Position numbers and translations under genes: made by a program. A stretch of 64,000 bases of DNA, from positions 5,504,815 through 5,568,814 of the forward strand of contig CM055748.1 in the NCBI GenBank assembly GCA_029465975.1, written 5' to 3'. The number at the start of each line of letters is the position of its first letter. Within the stretch, counting starts at the first letter, position 1. Of this stretch, positions 33,399 to 46,241 are shown one piece after another. This DNA comes from Dallia pectoralis (Eukaryota > Chordata > Actinopteri > Esociformes > Umbridae). The notes beneath the pieces were generated by a model, which was not told where the DNA came from, ran no database searches, and saw nothing but the letters and a program-made list of their open reading frames with translations.

Positions 33399-35551
33399 TA
33401 TTCATTGGATAAATTACGCACTTATTGTTGCAAATTTTGCCATGAAACAAGTAGCGACAGTGCTGAAAGACTCAATTTTATATAAAAAGGTCAAAATGTT
33501 TGTCGCGGATTGGTGAGTTGTGTTCTACACGGGGTGTTTAGGGGAGAGCACTTCTTATCATGTTGATTAGGAGCACAGCTGTTTTGAGTTTAGCTAAGCA
33601 CCGGGCATAGGTTAGTTAATCAGTTGGCTATTTTAGTTCCCTGGTTAGGTTCACGGGTGCTTGGTATTGTTGTAATTTACGTTCCATGTTGGTGAGTGTT
33701 TGTAAAGTCGTTCAATGTGTTGTGTAAATGTCATAAGTCGATTTCTGTAAGCGCACGTTTCTTTTGTATACAGTGTATGTTTTTATCCCCTCTCCGCGTG
33801 GCTCTCTGCACTTCACCTAAGGTCTATCTTGACCATGTTGACTTTGGATGTTATTAAATCTTTTAAATCGACTTAGGTTTAGGAGGGTTTCTAAATTAAC
33901 CTAAAGTCTATTAATATTTGTAACTATGATAAATATGATAACTAATATTTCAAAATTAACGGAAAATATTATAATGGGAGTAACTTTTGATATATAAATA
34001 TATCTTAAAATGTTTATAATTAATATGATATTGATTGTTAATATATATTTTGAGCATCGATAGAATATGACAAATACAACTACAAGGGTTAAGATCATTC
34101 CCAAAGTCAATATTACACTGATGATGTCAGTTGAGATTGTGGAGCATTACGAAGCCCATTGAAATGTTACAAAGGTTAGATATGTAATGTCAGGTTTTTC
34201 CCCAATAAACATGATATTCTCTAGAAGCAGCTCGCCAAGCAGAGAAATGCAATCTCTTATCTTGTCAGACTTATTGCAGAGAGGCTGAGGAAAGAGAGTG
34301 CAAGAAAGGGGAGGGAGGGAGATGAGAGAGAAAGCAAGGGAAGAGAGCGAGACGGGAGAGAGAGGGAAATAGTGGAGGAGGTTGAGCAAATCTGTCCGGA
34401 GCACTAATCCCATTCAACACGGTTCAGAGTCGAAATAGAGAGCAGTGAAGCAAAGAGAGAAGACCCGAGAAAAGAGGCAGAGGTACGAATGTGTTAGACA
34501 CAGAGGAAGGTCGGGGTGAAGGAAGAACGAATCAGGAGGTGAAAGGAAAAGGTGAATGTAAAACAGGAATAGAGAGAGAGCGAGAGAGAGAGGTGGACAA
34601 ACCCAACCATTACCCCCACCCAACCCCCACAAATAAAGTCACGCACCCTGTTGCTCCGTCAGCATCGACGATGCATTTCCATAAGACCCACGCGTTCCTG
34701 CTGCATGGGCATAAAATGCTCAGGGCGACGTGATATACAGCATCGTAATTGATTTGATTTCATTCTTCCATTTCCATGGTAAACATATGTGCTTAAGATG
34801 CATGAGGCTATGCATTCTACTGACTGAGGGGGTGGATATAAGGGCCGGATGGGGGTAGGAAGGGGTGGAGGCTGGTTGGAGGTGGTGACATGGGTGTGAC
34901 ATGGGTTTGGTTGGTCCTTGTTATTGAAGGGGTGGTTTGGAGTGGGGTGGCAGTAAGCTGAAATGTATTTTGGTGTTAGTCATGGGCTAACATATTATTC
35001 AGAGTCGGAGGATCAAGATGAGATGGAGAGGTTAGGTTTCGCTTTCAGAGGTGAAATGTGCAGTTTCACATGTACGATATGAACTTGATAAAAAAAAATG
35101 AATCAAGTGGCAATTGCATCAGAGGGTTACTAGTGGTTTTGGTTACATAAGCTTTACAATGCCACATTTGAAGCGTTTAAAAACCAAGGCCAGATTAATT
35201 TGCTAAATCTTTTTGAATATCCTTTGAAATTGAAATTCATTTAATAGAACAGGCATTAATCCAAATTGTATGCTGCAGGGTTCATATAAAAAATCATGGA
35301 AAATATAATGCAACTGTGAGAAAAGAATGCCCACATCCCCTTATTTGTAATTTTGTATTTAAGAAATCCAAGTGAAACTTCAAAACATGTGTCCGCAATC
35401 CATGGTTTTATTTATTTCTCACAATTGGCCTTTATGCATTAAGACACAATTGTTATACTTGCAAAGTAACAATGTCTCACGAACGTAATTATGCACAACC
35501 ATAATACAAATCTACACTTTTTTTAAAAGTAGTTATTACACTAACTTACAC
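33399..35551. other. Unassigned stretch with purine-rich block
   Basis: 33.9-34.1 kb is very AT-rich. About 34,265-34,600 is purine-rich on the plus strand, giving Leu/Ser/Pro-rich frames on the minus strand that I do not accept as genes. 33.48-33.84 kb has a pyrimidine-rich end but no LTR proof. Confidence 0.45.
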
Positions 35552-35755
35552 CGTTGTTCAAAAAGATGTGGTCACTTAAAATGTCTTAGTTTTCTAAGGA
35601 AAAGCATTTTGTTCATAGAAATAACATAAAATTGCTAAGAAATACAGTGTTGACAATGTTCACGTTGCAAATGAGTATTGTAGCTGGAAACGACTGAGTA
35701 TACAGAGGCATATTATATGCAACCTTCTGTCCTGTCTATCATTTTACAATGATAT
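35552..35755 (+). mobile_element. Tc1-like 5' end fragment (same family as 46.9 kb)
   Basis: The sequence runs 'gttcaaaaagatgtggtcac', then 'agaaatacagtgttgacaat' and 'attgtagctggaaacgactg', then 'tatacagaggcat'. This is the non-coding left arm of the Tc1-like family whose terminus is CAAAAGTTTGGGGTCA-CTTAGAA, also present at 46,924-47,489. No transposase remains; the fragment stops where the 101-bp module begins at 35,759. Confidence 0.65.
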
Positions 35756-35758
35756 ACT

Positions 35759-35859
35759 TAAAAGGTAATCTTGACAATTCAGCGAGATACTTTGAGAACA
35801 TGGCTCGAACTAGACGTGGTGAAGGCTCAAGTTAAAACTCGTGACCATCACTGCTTCTA
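35759..35859 (+). repeat. 101-bp module, copy A
   Basis: Nearly identical (98 of 101 positions by eye) to 36,963-37,063, in direct orientation and 1,204 bp apart. It starts 'taaaaggtaatcttg' and ends 'atcactgcttcta'. It contains an 11-codon frame from ATG in 'gaacATGG' context to TAA (MARTRRGEGSS) that is conserved in both copies. No terminal TG..CA, inverted repeat or flanking duplication is visible. Its nature is unknown: terminal direct repeat of a small element, a dispersed repeat, or a local segmental duplication. Confidence 0.8.
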
Positions 35860-36555
35860 ACAGGCAAGTTCAGCCTAGTGCTTGGCAATCTCACGTAGAG
35901 TCACCACAGACAGTACTTTATTTAAAATGATGTGTTGCAATGTTCCAAAATTATGTCCTGCCCCAGAGCGAACTTGTATACTATAAGTATACGACGTAAA
36001 GTTGACAGATCGCATTAGATCATTGGGATCCAGTAATTTAGATAGCCTGCCTCTGTTTACATTGCTTGGTGCTATGTCAGGTTTGACGGTTGATTGCAAC
36101 TCTATAGCTGAGTTGGAGCGAACTAAGGCAGGCTACCATTCGGATGTTGAAACTCGGTGGATGTCTCGGACGATGACAGGCTTCGTTAGACCACGTTGCA
36201 GGCTGTTTCTGTCTGGCCGTGGGATGTGTTTGTGGCTCTTTTGGGGTGCGCTCTGTTGATTCGAGCTATAGCTGGCTCGCTCCAACAGAAGTGTTTTAAT
36301 TTGTCACAGCCTGAGGGCCTGGCTGTTTATAATGGCTGCCTTTGACTGCTTCTGTTCATGACCCATAAAAAGTCAACCTCAAAGCGTGTCCACGGCCTGA
36401 CGCCCACACGTCGTTTCTCGCTCACTCGCACGCATAGCGACACTCAGGGAAGCATATCTCCATAGGTCATCATATTAAACTCTAACATGGATTGATCCCG
36501 CATGAGGTGCTCAATTGGTTATAGGCTGTCCATATGTGTCTTCCAATGCCTCCTA
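35860..36555. other. Segment between the 101-bp copies, left part
   Basis: No coding region or repeat is recognised. A short palindrome with 7-bp arms (GTATACT-ata-AGTATAC) lies at 35,976-35,992. Confidence 0.45.
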
Positions 36556-36705
36556 ACACAAAAGTAATCGAAAAGCAATTCAAAGTAATCCGATTACGTG
36601 ACTGAGTTGGAGTAATCAAAAATGCATGTTACTGATTACAAATGTAGACGGGTAACTTGTACCTGAAACAGATCACATTTGAACCGCAACCTACCCAACC
36701 ATGCG
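36556..36705. mobile_element. hAT-like non-autonomous fragment
   Basis: 'aaagtaatccgattacg', 'gttactgattacaaatg' and the right edge 'aacctacccaacc' match a fish hAT-like family built of 'AGTAATC/GATTAC' words and a GGTTGGGTAGGTT-type terminus. The left terminus is not visible, so it is truncated. It lies between the two copies of the 101-bp module. Confidence 0.5.
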
Positions 36706-36962
36706 TACGGACAATTTACTTTTTACGAGCACGGGTATCATCCGAGTGCAATGTCTCGATATCTGTATTTGTGATGAAGAAGAAATCCTCATTGGGTTTT
36801 ACTACCAGCTGCTAGCTGTGTCTGTCCACATTGTTCTGTGACAGGCCAGTTACACACAGAGCTCCGCCTTCATAGTCTACACAGAGGCAGTTCTTCTGCT
36901 CACACAGAGGCAACCTCGCCAACATCTCTGACAGCCTCTGTCAGCTCGCAACTCTTCTCTCC

Positions 36963-37063
36963 TAAAAGGTAATCTTGTCAATTCAGCGAGATACTTTGAG
37001 AACATGGCTCGAACTAGACGTGGTGAAGGCTCAAGTTAAAAACCGTGACCATCACTGCTTCTA
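36963..37063 (+). repeat. 101-bp module, copy B
   Basis: Second copy of the module at 35,759-35,859, with about three substitutions. The shared part ends abruptly at 'cttcta' on the right and begins at 'taaaagg' on the left; flanks are unrelated. The short ATG frame (11 codons) is unchanged in this copy. Confidence 0.8.
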
Positions 37064-37359
37064 CACCTCCACACACACACACCACTTAAAAAACAGTTCC
37101 CTCCAAAAATAAAAACTTTAGGCAGGGAAAAAGCACAGAGACATTACACTGTTTGTAAACTTTTAAAGAGTATATATAAAAGAGTATATAAGAGTTATAT
37201 AAAACATTTCGTTCATGCTTTTTTACTTTGTACTTCATTAGTTTATGTATTCATTGATTCATTCAAGTCTATGAAAAACTGTAAATAGTTGTCTTACTCG
37301 TGAGTTCATTTTTTTCTCATCAAACCATATACATTTCAGGCTGTGGGAGGAATCCACAG

Positions 37360-37456
37360 AATCTCACAAAAGTGAGTACACCCCGCACATTTGGTAAATA
37401 TTTGAATATATCTTTTTATGTGACAACACTGAAGAAATGAAACTTTGCACAGTAGA
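37360..37456. repeat. Dispersed fish repeat (DNA-transposon-like)
   Basis: 'aatctcacaaaagtgagtac' followed by 'accccgcacattt' and 'gtgacaacactgaagaaatg' matches a dispersed fish repeat I remember as DNA-transposon derived. Superfamily is not certain; no termini are visible. Confidence 0.5.
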
Positions 37457-40400
37457 TAAGCCATCAACAATGTTGCATGTTTTTTGTTGTCCAAAAAAGA
37501 AATCGCACACGCTTCTTCCAATACACGGCTCCATTCTAAAATGGTTTTAATCCACTTTATTACAACCAACTGGTGTCTTTCTTCTCTGCCAGTGGCTCTC
37601 ATTTGATCAATGTCAATGCATTTCACTGACAATAATAAATTAATATTAAGTGTAGATGAAATGTATTACTTTTAGTTGATTTGACGTATGTTCTGTATTT
37701 GTTGCCTAATCCAATGTATTTAAAATGCTGTCAGTTCGATTTGAAATCAGATGTACACTAGCGAACTCAAACTTCAAAGAGTTTTACACACATACAAATT
37801 AAATCAAAGGACATGTATTTAGGATTATATTACTCACCAATATAGACAAATAGTTTTAAAACATAGGATAACCTTACATAATAAAGATCTGCATGTACGC
37901 CAATGACATAAAACCAAGACAGAAATGTCTTTATAAGTTTGGTATGAATGGAAAACAAGCAATTGTCGTGGGCAAATTATTTCTAAATATGAGATGCCCA
38001 TCATAATTGTATCTTTCATTTAATAAATTATATGTGGACATGCCTAGTAATTATTGAGTACATGTTTTAGCCATAATATTTTGATTACAAAGCAAAAGCA
38101 TCTAGGGGCAACAACAGCCTAGACAGACCAATGGTATTGGGTTTTAAAACACAAATGTAACTGATTTGTCAAGAGTCAAAGAACCGCCTTTCTTTCGGTT
38201 GTGGAATGAATTTTTACTTTCGAACCTTGAAATACAGAACTTGTCCATGTCGTAATTGTGTCAAAAAACGGAGAGCTCGCAAAGAATGATCCGTGTGTGC
38301 GTTTCAGGCTCACAGCAACACATTTGTTGGGCCAATCAAATGTTCCGTTACAGATTTGTGACTTTGTGAAAGTGTGTTCAAATTTCATTGTACAAGACAG
38401 TGAAATATTGCTTGCGAACACAAACTGAGAGTACAGCTTGTGAAATGGAAATACAGATTTAAACATCATTTCTTGTGAACACAAATTGGGGGGGGGAACT
38501 TGCAAGCACAGGCCTCATTTTACGGCCAGGAATTTTTTTACACACACGCACAGAATTTAGCCAGTTTTAGTATTCAAAAAGTTTCTGTTCCGGCATGACT
38601 GTGCCCTTGAACGAGATTTGACATGCACAAAAAAGACCTGGCTTATATAACCTAAATGTTACATTCTAGTTCAGAGGTAAAGAGTATGTTAATAACATTT
38701 TGGAGATTAAGATTTTAAAAGTCACTCGCTGTAGAAATAACTACGCAAAAATACCTAACACGTCGAATTTTATATCCTTAAAAAAATAAAGAGTTGCTGT
38801 GAAGCAGGTGACAGCCATTTCAGTTAGGTCAGTTGAAAAGCTAATGGATAACTTGAATGCTAGCCTCTGGGGTAATGAGCCGGGATTGGCAAAAAAATTG
38901 ACTTAATTTGACTATCAAAGGTAACTGTAATAAGGCCCATATGAGACGGAGAACGAGGACCATACACAGGAAGGTGGATATGATTAAAGGAAATGATTAA
39001 AATGACATGAGCTAGATCTTTTCAAACCAGGCACCCAATGTAGTATCTTTTCATTTATACACGCGTGTACCCTTTCTTTCTCGTTTACGTCCTGGCGCCT
39101 TTCTCCCGCTATTTCCACAGCTCTTTCTCTCTCTCCCTCTTTTTGATTCACCCTTTAGAAAATAAAAAGCTAGTCAGTTTGACATGGGGCGGATTAACTC
39201 GACAGACGCGATTCCGTCACCTTTGTTCTCCCAGAGCCGGAATTCTGAATTAACATTCCAAAGGAATAAGGCGAAGCCTTTTGATTGGTGAACTGTTGGC
39301 TGTTTAAACTACGGGAATGTCCTCCACATACTAATGACGGCGAGTTGACCGTCAACAGTTTAGCTGTCATGGCAGTCTTCTTTGTTGTTCATGTTGGCTT
39401 CTTCAAAGATCCAAAGAACAATTGCACACGATACATACCAATGAATGGGATAGCCGTTGTGTGAGTGTGCGTGTGTATATGATTTTGTGAACAGGGAAAG
39501 AAGGGGAAAAACCATCTAGACATTGAAGTACTAGCAATTAGAACTGGATTAATGTCTAGGGATGATATAATGGTAAATACCCCCCCCCCCATACACACAG
39601 ACACACACACACACACACAAACATGGCAGGTAATTGTCTTCCCTGGGCAGGTAATTGTCAGCCACCAGGGGTCTTGTATGAAGGGCTAGCCCATGGGATG
39701 GTGTCGGGATACGGGAGGAGAGGATGATGGACAGACAGGGAAGAGAAACAGAAAACTAAGAGAGACTGAGACGAGAGGGATAGAGAAATATAGAGAATGA
39801 AATAAGGCAATATTGTGGACAGAGAGGCGGGGGAGAGATAATTAGAGCAATAGACAAGAGTGTAAGTATGTGCATGCATACGCGGACATGAGGGAAAGAG
39901 TGTGTGGAACGATTGTGGTGTGAGAGGACAGAGAGTGCAGAGCTCAAATGAGTTCAGTCATCAGTAATGGCTGACTGGCACTGGAGACAGCTGCGAACGG
40001 ACTGATTAAAAAGAGAGGAGAAAATGGGAAAGAAGTGAGAAAGAAATGGATTGATAGAAACGTTACGTTGATAGAGATTGATGATCGGTGGGGAAAAATA
40101 CAAGACGAGGAGGGATTCAAAAGTAAATGCGACGGCAGGAATTGGTGTTGGGACAGATCTTTAAGCAGTGTGTAGTCTTTCTCTTCTCGTACACCATCAG
40201 TTGAAACGTGGCTGCCATCACTCTGCCAGTGGGCGTGTGTTCAAGTTGTGCATTACTAGAGAGGATATGACAGCATTACTAGAGAGCATTACTAGAGAGG
40301 ATATGACATTTTCAAAAGTAAAAACAACTATAATAATTCCATGATAGCATTGATAAAAGTGTGGGTACTTTTACCGGTCCTCTCATTTAAGATGGATGTT

Positions 40401-42576
40401 TCTTTACATAGTGGTTAGATTTCAGGGTCGATGGTTGGTTTAAGCCTGTTTGTTTTTTTGCCTTGGATTTATCGTCCCTATGCATTAAGTTATATCTAGA
40501 TCCTCTTGGCGGTACCAACAGTGCACCTTTGTTTGTTGTTTTGCTCTATTTGCACCACCCTTCATGTATGTTTAAAATATGTGTGTCCTAAATGGTGCAT
40601 CTGTGGGTCAGAACAAAATCCTCGCATGTGTAAACCAACTTGTCAGTAAAACCTAATTCTGATTCTGAACAGATAAAATCTGATTCTGATCTGTTGCGCG
40701 CATGCCCTAATAACGCATGAGGCTTGACGCTTTAGATGTAAACGGGGCGTAATGTTCAAGGTTAAGGTTCATAGGTCCGTAAAAGCTCTACATTGCTAAT
40801 GCACAACAGGAGCACCTTTGTTGGGAGTGTATGTGCTTTTCTCTATTGCAACGTTCATATGCTGATACAGTATTCTATCACAACCAGGAGTCATTTTCTT
40901 CACATAAATATTACAACGATTAACATTGATGCTTCACGATAGGTACCGCCATTCGTATTATGCATATGAAAGAAACATTCTTGTTCATATTTCCGATTCA
41001 TTTTCTGGATTGTCCTGGGCCAAACACTGAACGATACTTTTTTCTTCGACAGATTTATGCTATGTAATTGAACAGATGGATTTTGTCTGTTACTTTTTTC
41101 GACATTTTCACAATTGCTTACATTTTCGCCGCACCTTAAGACGGGCGTCATTATTTTTTCGCCATCGCCTCTCAAATGAAAGTCGCAAACATGTCAGAAA
41201 ACAGTGAGGCAGATTTAAAATACCAAATAATAATACTTAAAGTAGAAGAAAACATAGTTTTCGGGAATAAAAGGGGAGAGCAAGAGGGGGTGGACCGAGA
41301 GGTGGTTGGAGAGAGATGGAGGTCATTTCTCCCCAGTAATTTCATGCTGCCTCCTGTCTATCTGAGCTTGACTAAAGCATGGGTTTCATTTCTGAGTCCT
41401 GCTACCTTTATGAAATATGGAGTGAGTTTAGCTGTGGGGTAGAGAGAGAAAAAGACAGAGTGTGTTTGGAGAAATAGACAGAGAAATAAAGAGTAGAGAT
41501 GGAAGTAGGGGCGGGAAAGAGAGAGAGACTTCAGCATATCCAATAAAAAACCCAGTGGATTCCTTTTTTCTCTAAAGGCATTTGACTTGGGTGGATGGCA
41601 GCGGCGTAATTGTGCCCGGGCAACACGTACGCGAGTGCACGCGCACGACCGCGCGTTTGCGTCCACTCCGTCTTCCGTGGACCTCGTAACCAACGGCGAT
41701 GGTGACCGTTTGGCCGACCACAGCGCTCCCATACCAGACTGTCATTAATCACAGTCACGGTTTGGCCTTGCGCGCATAACATTTCAAAAAAATACACCTA
41801 CGCAGAGTTAATCAGCAATATCAAATATAAGAGAGAGAGCGAGAGATCGCTGGGAGAAGGTGTCTGTGTGTGCGAGAGAAAAGCACTGTAAGCGCGTTGA
41901 CCTCTAAGAGAACACAGGCGTGTGTTTGTGTACGCGGTCCCGCTAAGCTGATTTGTACAGTCATTTTTATGGCATCACGAATCGGCAAGCTACAGTAGCT
42001 GAGTGGAGTGATAGAAATAGAGAGGCGTATAGAGAGATGGATAAACTTACACTATTGCCAAAAGCACATGGATACGTCTATAGTCATTTGTCATTTCTCT
42101 TCGTCTCTATCTCAGCTGAGTAAGTATAACTGGCTGGTCCCGTGTGTTTGACTAATCCCTTTCTACTCCTGCTAACTTTTATCATAATTTGAGGGTGATC
42201 TGGTAATTGCCAGGAGGCTCGTCCGTAGTCTGCGAGGACAAAACTATAATAAAGACCGTAACGCAGTTCCCTCATGCATTAACCTCTTCAGAGAGATGGC
42301 ATGTTCGGACCTAAGGTTGTGTAGATTATGTACACAATGTCCTGATATAAACCCTAGCCCCTACGTTCTGATATAAAAGTATTGCACGTCTTCTGGGCAG
42401 ACAGATGCCCTTTGGTACGGTCCTGGTGGAGTTTCAACCATATGTCTTAAATCTATCCGATGCTTTCAGATGTATCACTATCCTGGGGCCAGGACTTAAT
42501 TCAACTTGGACTTGGAAAGTATTCAAACAAGAAAATACTCCAAAGCCCAAATGACAAAATGGAGTCAAAATGAAAT
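37457..42576. other. Unassigned stretch with purine-rich and CpG-rich blocks
   Basis: No coding region is supported. About 39,690-40,150 and 41,240-41,530 are purine-rich on the plus strand. 41,590-41,780 is CpG-dense compared with its surroundings. Three partial copies of 'cattactagagag' lie at 40,251, 40,274 and 40,287. A C-run followed by CA repeats is at 39,580-39,620. Confidence 0.45.
39580..39620. repeat. Poly(C) plus CA microsatellite
   Basis: An 11-base C run is followed within 4 bases by (AC)n of about 24 bases with a short interruption. On the minus strand it yields a frame of repeated Val/Cys codons, not a gene. Confidence 0.85.
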
Positions 42577-44285
42577 ACAGTCATGTGAAATACTCAGCAC
42601 GCCACCTGAAAGGTTGTATCAAATATTTTGACTTTTGGATAGGTCGTTTTTATCTCAAAACTATCGACTGATAGAGATAACTTAATTTAACAAGTGAAAA
42701 AATGATGAACAAAGAACGCACTTAAGCATCCCTAGCTTCTGTTGACGGCTTTCTTATGACTGTCAATCGGTCTCCTAAATCAACTAGAGGGAATGTTTGC
42801 TGAGTTTTTTTAACAGTACTGGAAAACCGTGTCATGTTTGAGGTCTTTCTTACATGTATGCACACCATTTGCTAGGACTTGTGAAATGAATAAAATCTGG
42901 ACTTTGACATTCCTTCACCCCCCATACAGTGTTGGTCATCTTACTTAAAAAAAGTAATTAGTTACAGTTACAAATTACTTCTCCCAAAAAGTAATTGAGT
43001 TAGTAACTCAGTTGCCACATTGTAAAAGTAATTAGTTAGTCAGCAAAGTAACTGTGACATCATTTTGTTTATGTTCTAAACGCTATTGCGTTCTATAACA
43101 TTTAACGTCAAAGATGTTTTTATTAACTGATTGAAGAATAAAACACTATATACAGTATTTTAGAACATTTGGTATTTATTTGAACTCAATAGATTGCAGC
43201 TGCCATATGATATGCATATGATAAAAACGATATGATTAAGACACAAAAACCTGGGTAAAAAGAAACAAAGGAAAATCTTTGCTTGAGGCAGACGTGGATA
43301 ACGTCTTTTTTCCTGGGCAATGTGGGTATAGCGTGCATGTAACATAAACATTCTTGCCTTTGACTTCAATGAGCGAGAAGTAGTGCCGCCGGCTCGTCGC
43401 CATTATCGCTGACGCTGTCTTGTTTAGTGGTAGTCAGAGTGCGTGCAGCGAGACAGCGTGAGCAAGGCACCGCCCACCCAGCTAATCATCATCGCATTTG
43501 CAACGACGTCATCATCCCCACCCCAGCTGCAGTTGTTGTGTAGCCAAAGCATGACACCTCGCGCTTCATTCAACCAAATTGTAGTAACGCGACACTTTCA
43601 ATCTCAGTAAAGATAACGGCGTTGTAACGATGGAAACAGTAATTAATTAGATTACTCCGTTACTGAAAAAGTAACTCCGTTAGTAACGCCGTTATACTTA
43701 AACGCTGTTACTCCCAACACTGCCCCCATATCTCTTTGAGCCATTCTGTTCATTTCAGATCATTTTGACAGATGCCCTCACATTCTCCTCAACAATTCTC
43801 CGGTACAAAATAAATGTAATTATTGACCAAATGATGGCAAATTTAGCCAGGCTTTGAGGCATCCCCAAAGCAAACCTCCGCCTTCAAGCTATACCGTTGC
43901 TATTAGGCTCTTCTGTTCAAAGACTTCTGTTTTTGTTTTTGCAAAACATGGCATCTGGCATTGCAGGCAAACAATTCCACCAATGATTCGTCTGTTGTAA
44001 TACTCTGTTCCAGTTCTCTTGATCTTTAGCCATATGGCAGACGTCTTCATATTATTTTTTGAGAACAGAGACTTCTTTGTTCTTGACATCACATGCTGGC
44101 CAAGTTTGTCCAGCCTTTTGCAACAGTTGACTCATGCACTTTGACAATGATTGCGGCAAGAAAGGCCTATAGATCCTTTGTTAGACTTCAATAGGCGTCT
44201 TTCTGAGAAAAATCTGCTCTCGGGCTGAATTTTGCGGGACGACCTGAACTCAGAAACCTTCTTGACTTGCGGATGATCCGATGGG
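42577..44285 (-). mobile_element. Tc1/mariner-like element, split by a hAT insertion
   Basis: The left edge 'cagtcatgtgaaatactc' preceded by TA resembles the terminus of a fish Tc1/mariner-like family. On the minus strand the right half (43,723-44,285) reads as transposase-like sequence, including a 67-codon frame at 43,889-44,092 (with 'SKNNMKTSAIWLKIKRTGTE') and a 'GGGLLWGCLKAW' segment recalling the GG-x-x-WGC block of Tc1 catalytic domains. The left half (42,690-42,926) continues it ('aaatctggactttgacattc'). Several stops and frameshifts are present. The right terminus is not seen. The element is interrupted by the hAT at 42,927-43,722. Confidence 0.6.
42927..43722. mobile_element. hAT-type non-autonomous element with 8-bp TSD
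   Basis: The element starts 'cagtgttggtcatcttactt' and ends 'aacgctgttactcccaacac' plus 'tg'; the right end reverse-complemented starts CAGTGTTGGGAGTAACAGCG, so the first nine bases of both ends agree. Both flanks carry the identical 8-mer CCCCCATA (42,919-42,926 and 43,723-43,730), the target-site duplication length expected for hAT transposition. The interior (796 bp in all) holds AT-rich sequence, 'gtaacgccgtta'-type words near both ends and a CpG-rich patch at 43,380-43,520. A 69-codon frame has no transposase motif, so it is a non-autonomous copy. Confidence 0.85.
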
Positions 44286-45451
44286 CAATGGAGAGTGGCT
44301 TTAATTTATCAATTTAGGGGGAGGAATTGAGGGCCTTGAAACAGGATTTTGATCTTGGCATAATGTGTTACCTTGCACGTACATGGTTAGGACCAGACCA
44401 GATTCAAATTTTTATAGAAGGCTGGAATGTTGTGGTGGGGAGAAAAATGACAACAGAATGCAGCACGTGCAAAACTAAAATAACTGATAGCCACAATGTC
44501 TCACTTTGTAAGACACCTGAAGTTCTTACCTGAAAGACATGTTGTGCTGCACCTAGCTAGCTAGCAAACGTGAAAACAGACTTGCTTGGGGCTTGCAAAA
44601 ATTCGACTTGGTCTCAAGTCTGCAAATCAACACATAGGAAAACGTACAGATGTGATTATTCTAATGAACGTCACCCAAAAACCGTCTGGATTGGGTTCAC
44701 CGCTCTGCCCTCTTGATGGTGTGGAAGATAAGATCTGGAAACAGGATGTGTGTGATCAGATGAGTCCAAACCCACCATTTTATTAGGTAAACCCATCATA
44801 CCACGTTACAAGTCGCCATGAACCCTTGTTTAGCCCATTCAAACGTTGAACATTAACCGAATGCCAGTTTCACTTGAAACTGGGTGAACGCCCAAATAAA
44901 CTGGCCACTAGGTGTAAATGTCATTGTATTTAACAAGCAGTTAATCTACAGGCTAACAACCTGTAATTAGGGCTAACGGCAGCGATATTACCCAAGCTTA
45001 GGCCTCGGGCTCTTCATTGCAACGCTGTAATTCAAACTGAAGTCCCACGACTTCAATAAAAGACTCTTAAAAGAAAGTGTTGAGTAACAAGCAATCAACT
45101 ACAGTCAATTTGTTTCAAGTTGCTGCCTGTTGGGAGAAGTGAACTTCCAACGAGAGGTGAAATGGCGCGTTGTCATGTTGCAGCCTTATTCACTGCTTCG
45201 TAGATTGCATTAGAGTGCATGGGAGTGCACTGATTTTATTCGTTTCCTCTCGGCAGTGTGCTGCAGAACTTAAAAACACAGGTTTGTGCGCAACACAGAC
45301 CTTCTGTAAAAATGCTTTCGATATTCACATAGCACAAAGACACACGCGGCTTACATTGTGCATGTAATGTAAACTACAGCGCATACGATACACTCACCTT
45401 GATATATGACTGTCTTTCACACACACTCTTTACCTCCACTGCTGCCCCCCC

Positions 45452-45458
45452 CCATATC

Positions 45459-45489
<31 letters not shown>
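45452..45489. repeat. TC microsatellite
   Basis: 'atatctctctatctc' leads into an uninterrupted (TC)n run of about 25 bases. Confidence 0.9.
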
Positions 45490-46206
45490 GAGGAGTACGG
45501 GGGGACCCTTCATCAAAGCAATAGCCTCGGAACAGAGCTCAGCCCGGCACTACAAAGACTCATCTATGAGACGTAATCAATAATTCACCGTTCTACCGTG
45601 GATGCCAATAAAAAACATCCCCTCAACACTTTACCCGAGAAGTGCCCTAGGAATACACAAAGGACCAATAACCGAGAAAAAAAGGATCTTTCTCTATTAT
45701 AGTTCTCTCCGAAATGACACGGCAAACCCCCGTATAGCATATTACATCAGGCCAAAGGGAATAGACTGTCATTTGAGGCGAATACGCAGTAATGGAGGTA
45801 TACGATACACCAAGTAATAATGGTATTTTCCTCCTGACCCAGACGCACCATAACAGACGCCTGCCTTAACGCGGAAAACCAGGGGGGGCTGGGGTGTCTC
45901 AATAGTCTAAAGTGGCTTGCTGGTCTCCTCTCCTTCAGCGGCACGGAGCCTCTTCAGACTGCCGAGATTCCACCTGCAATCCGATTGGTTGGTTCTGTGT
46001 TCCAGGAGGAATGTCGGTTTTGTCAGGTCCACAGTGCCACCAACAGGACAGGGGGTTGTACTGCTCAAGTGGGTTTATGTGGATTGACGTGCTCTGAAAA
46101 CACTTCGTGTTGCCGTATTCATTTCAATGTATTAATGTATCCGGACGGACAGGCAGGTGTTGTGGTAAATATCACAAACGACACGCCATCAAGGTCTGAA
46201 GAAACG

Positions 46207-46207
<1 letters not shown>

Positions 46208-46238
<31 letters not shown>
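46208..46238. repeat. CA microsatellite
   Basis: Uninterrupted (AC)n of about 30 bases. Confidence 0.9.

Positions 46239-46241
<3 letters not shown>

Noticed and set aside
35759..37063. Miniature LTR retrotransposon bounded by the 101-bp copies
   Set aside because: The repeats do not start TG or end CA, flanking 5-mers differ, and no primer-binding site or polypurine tract was seen; kept only as an unexplained duplication.
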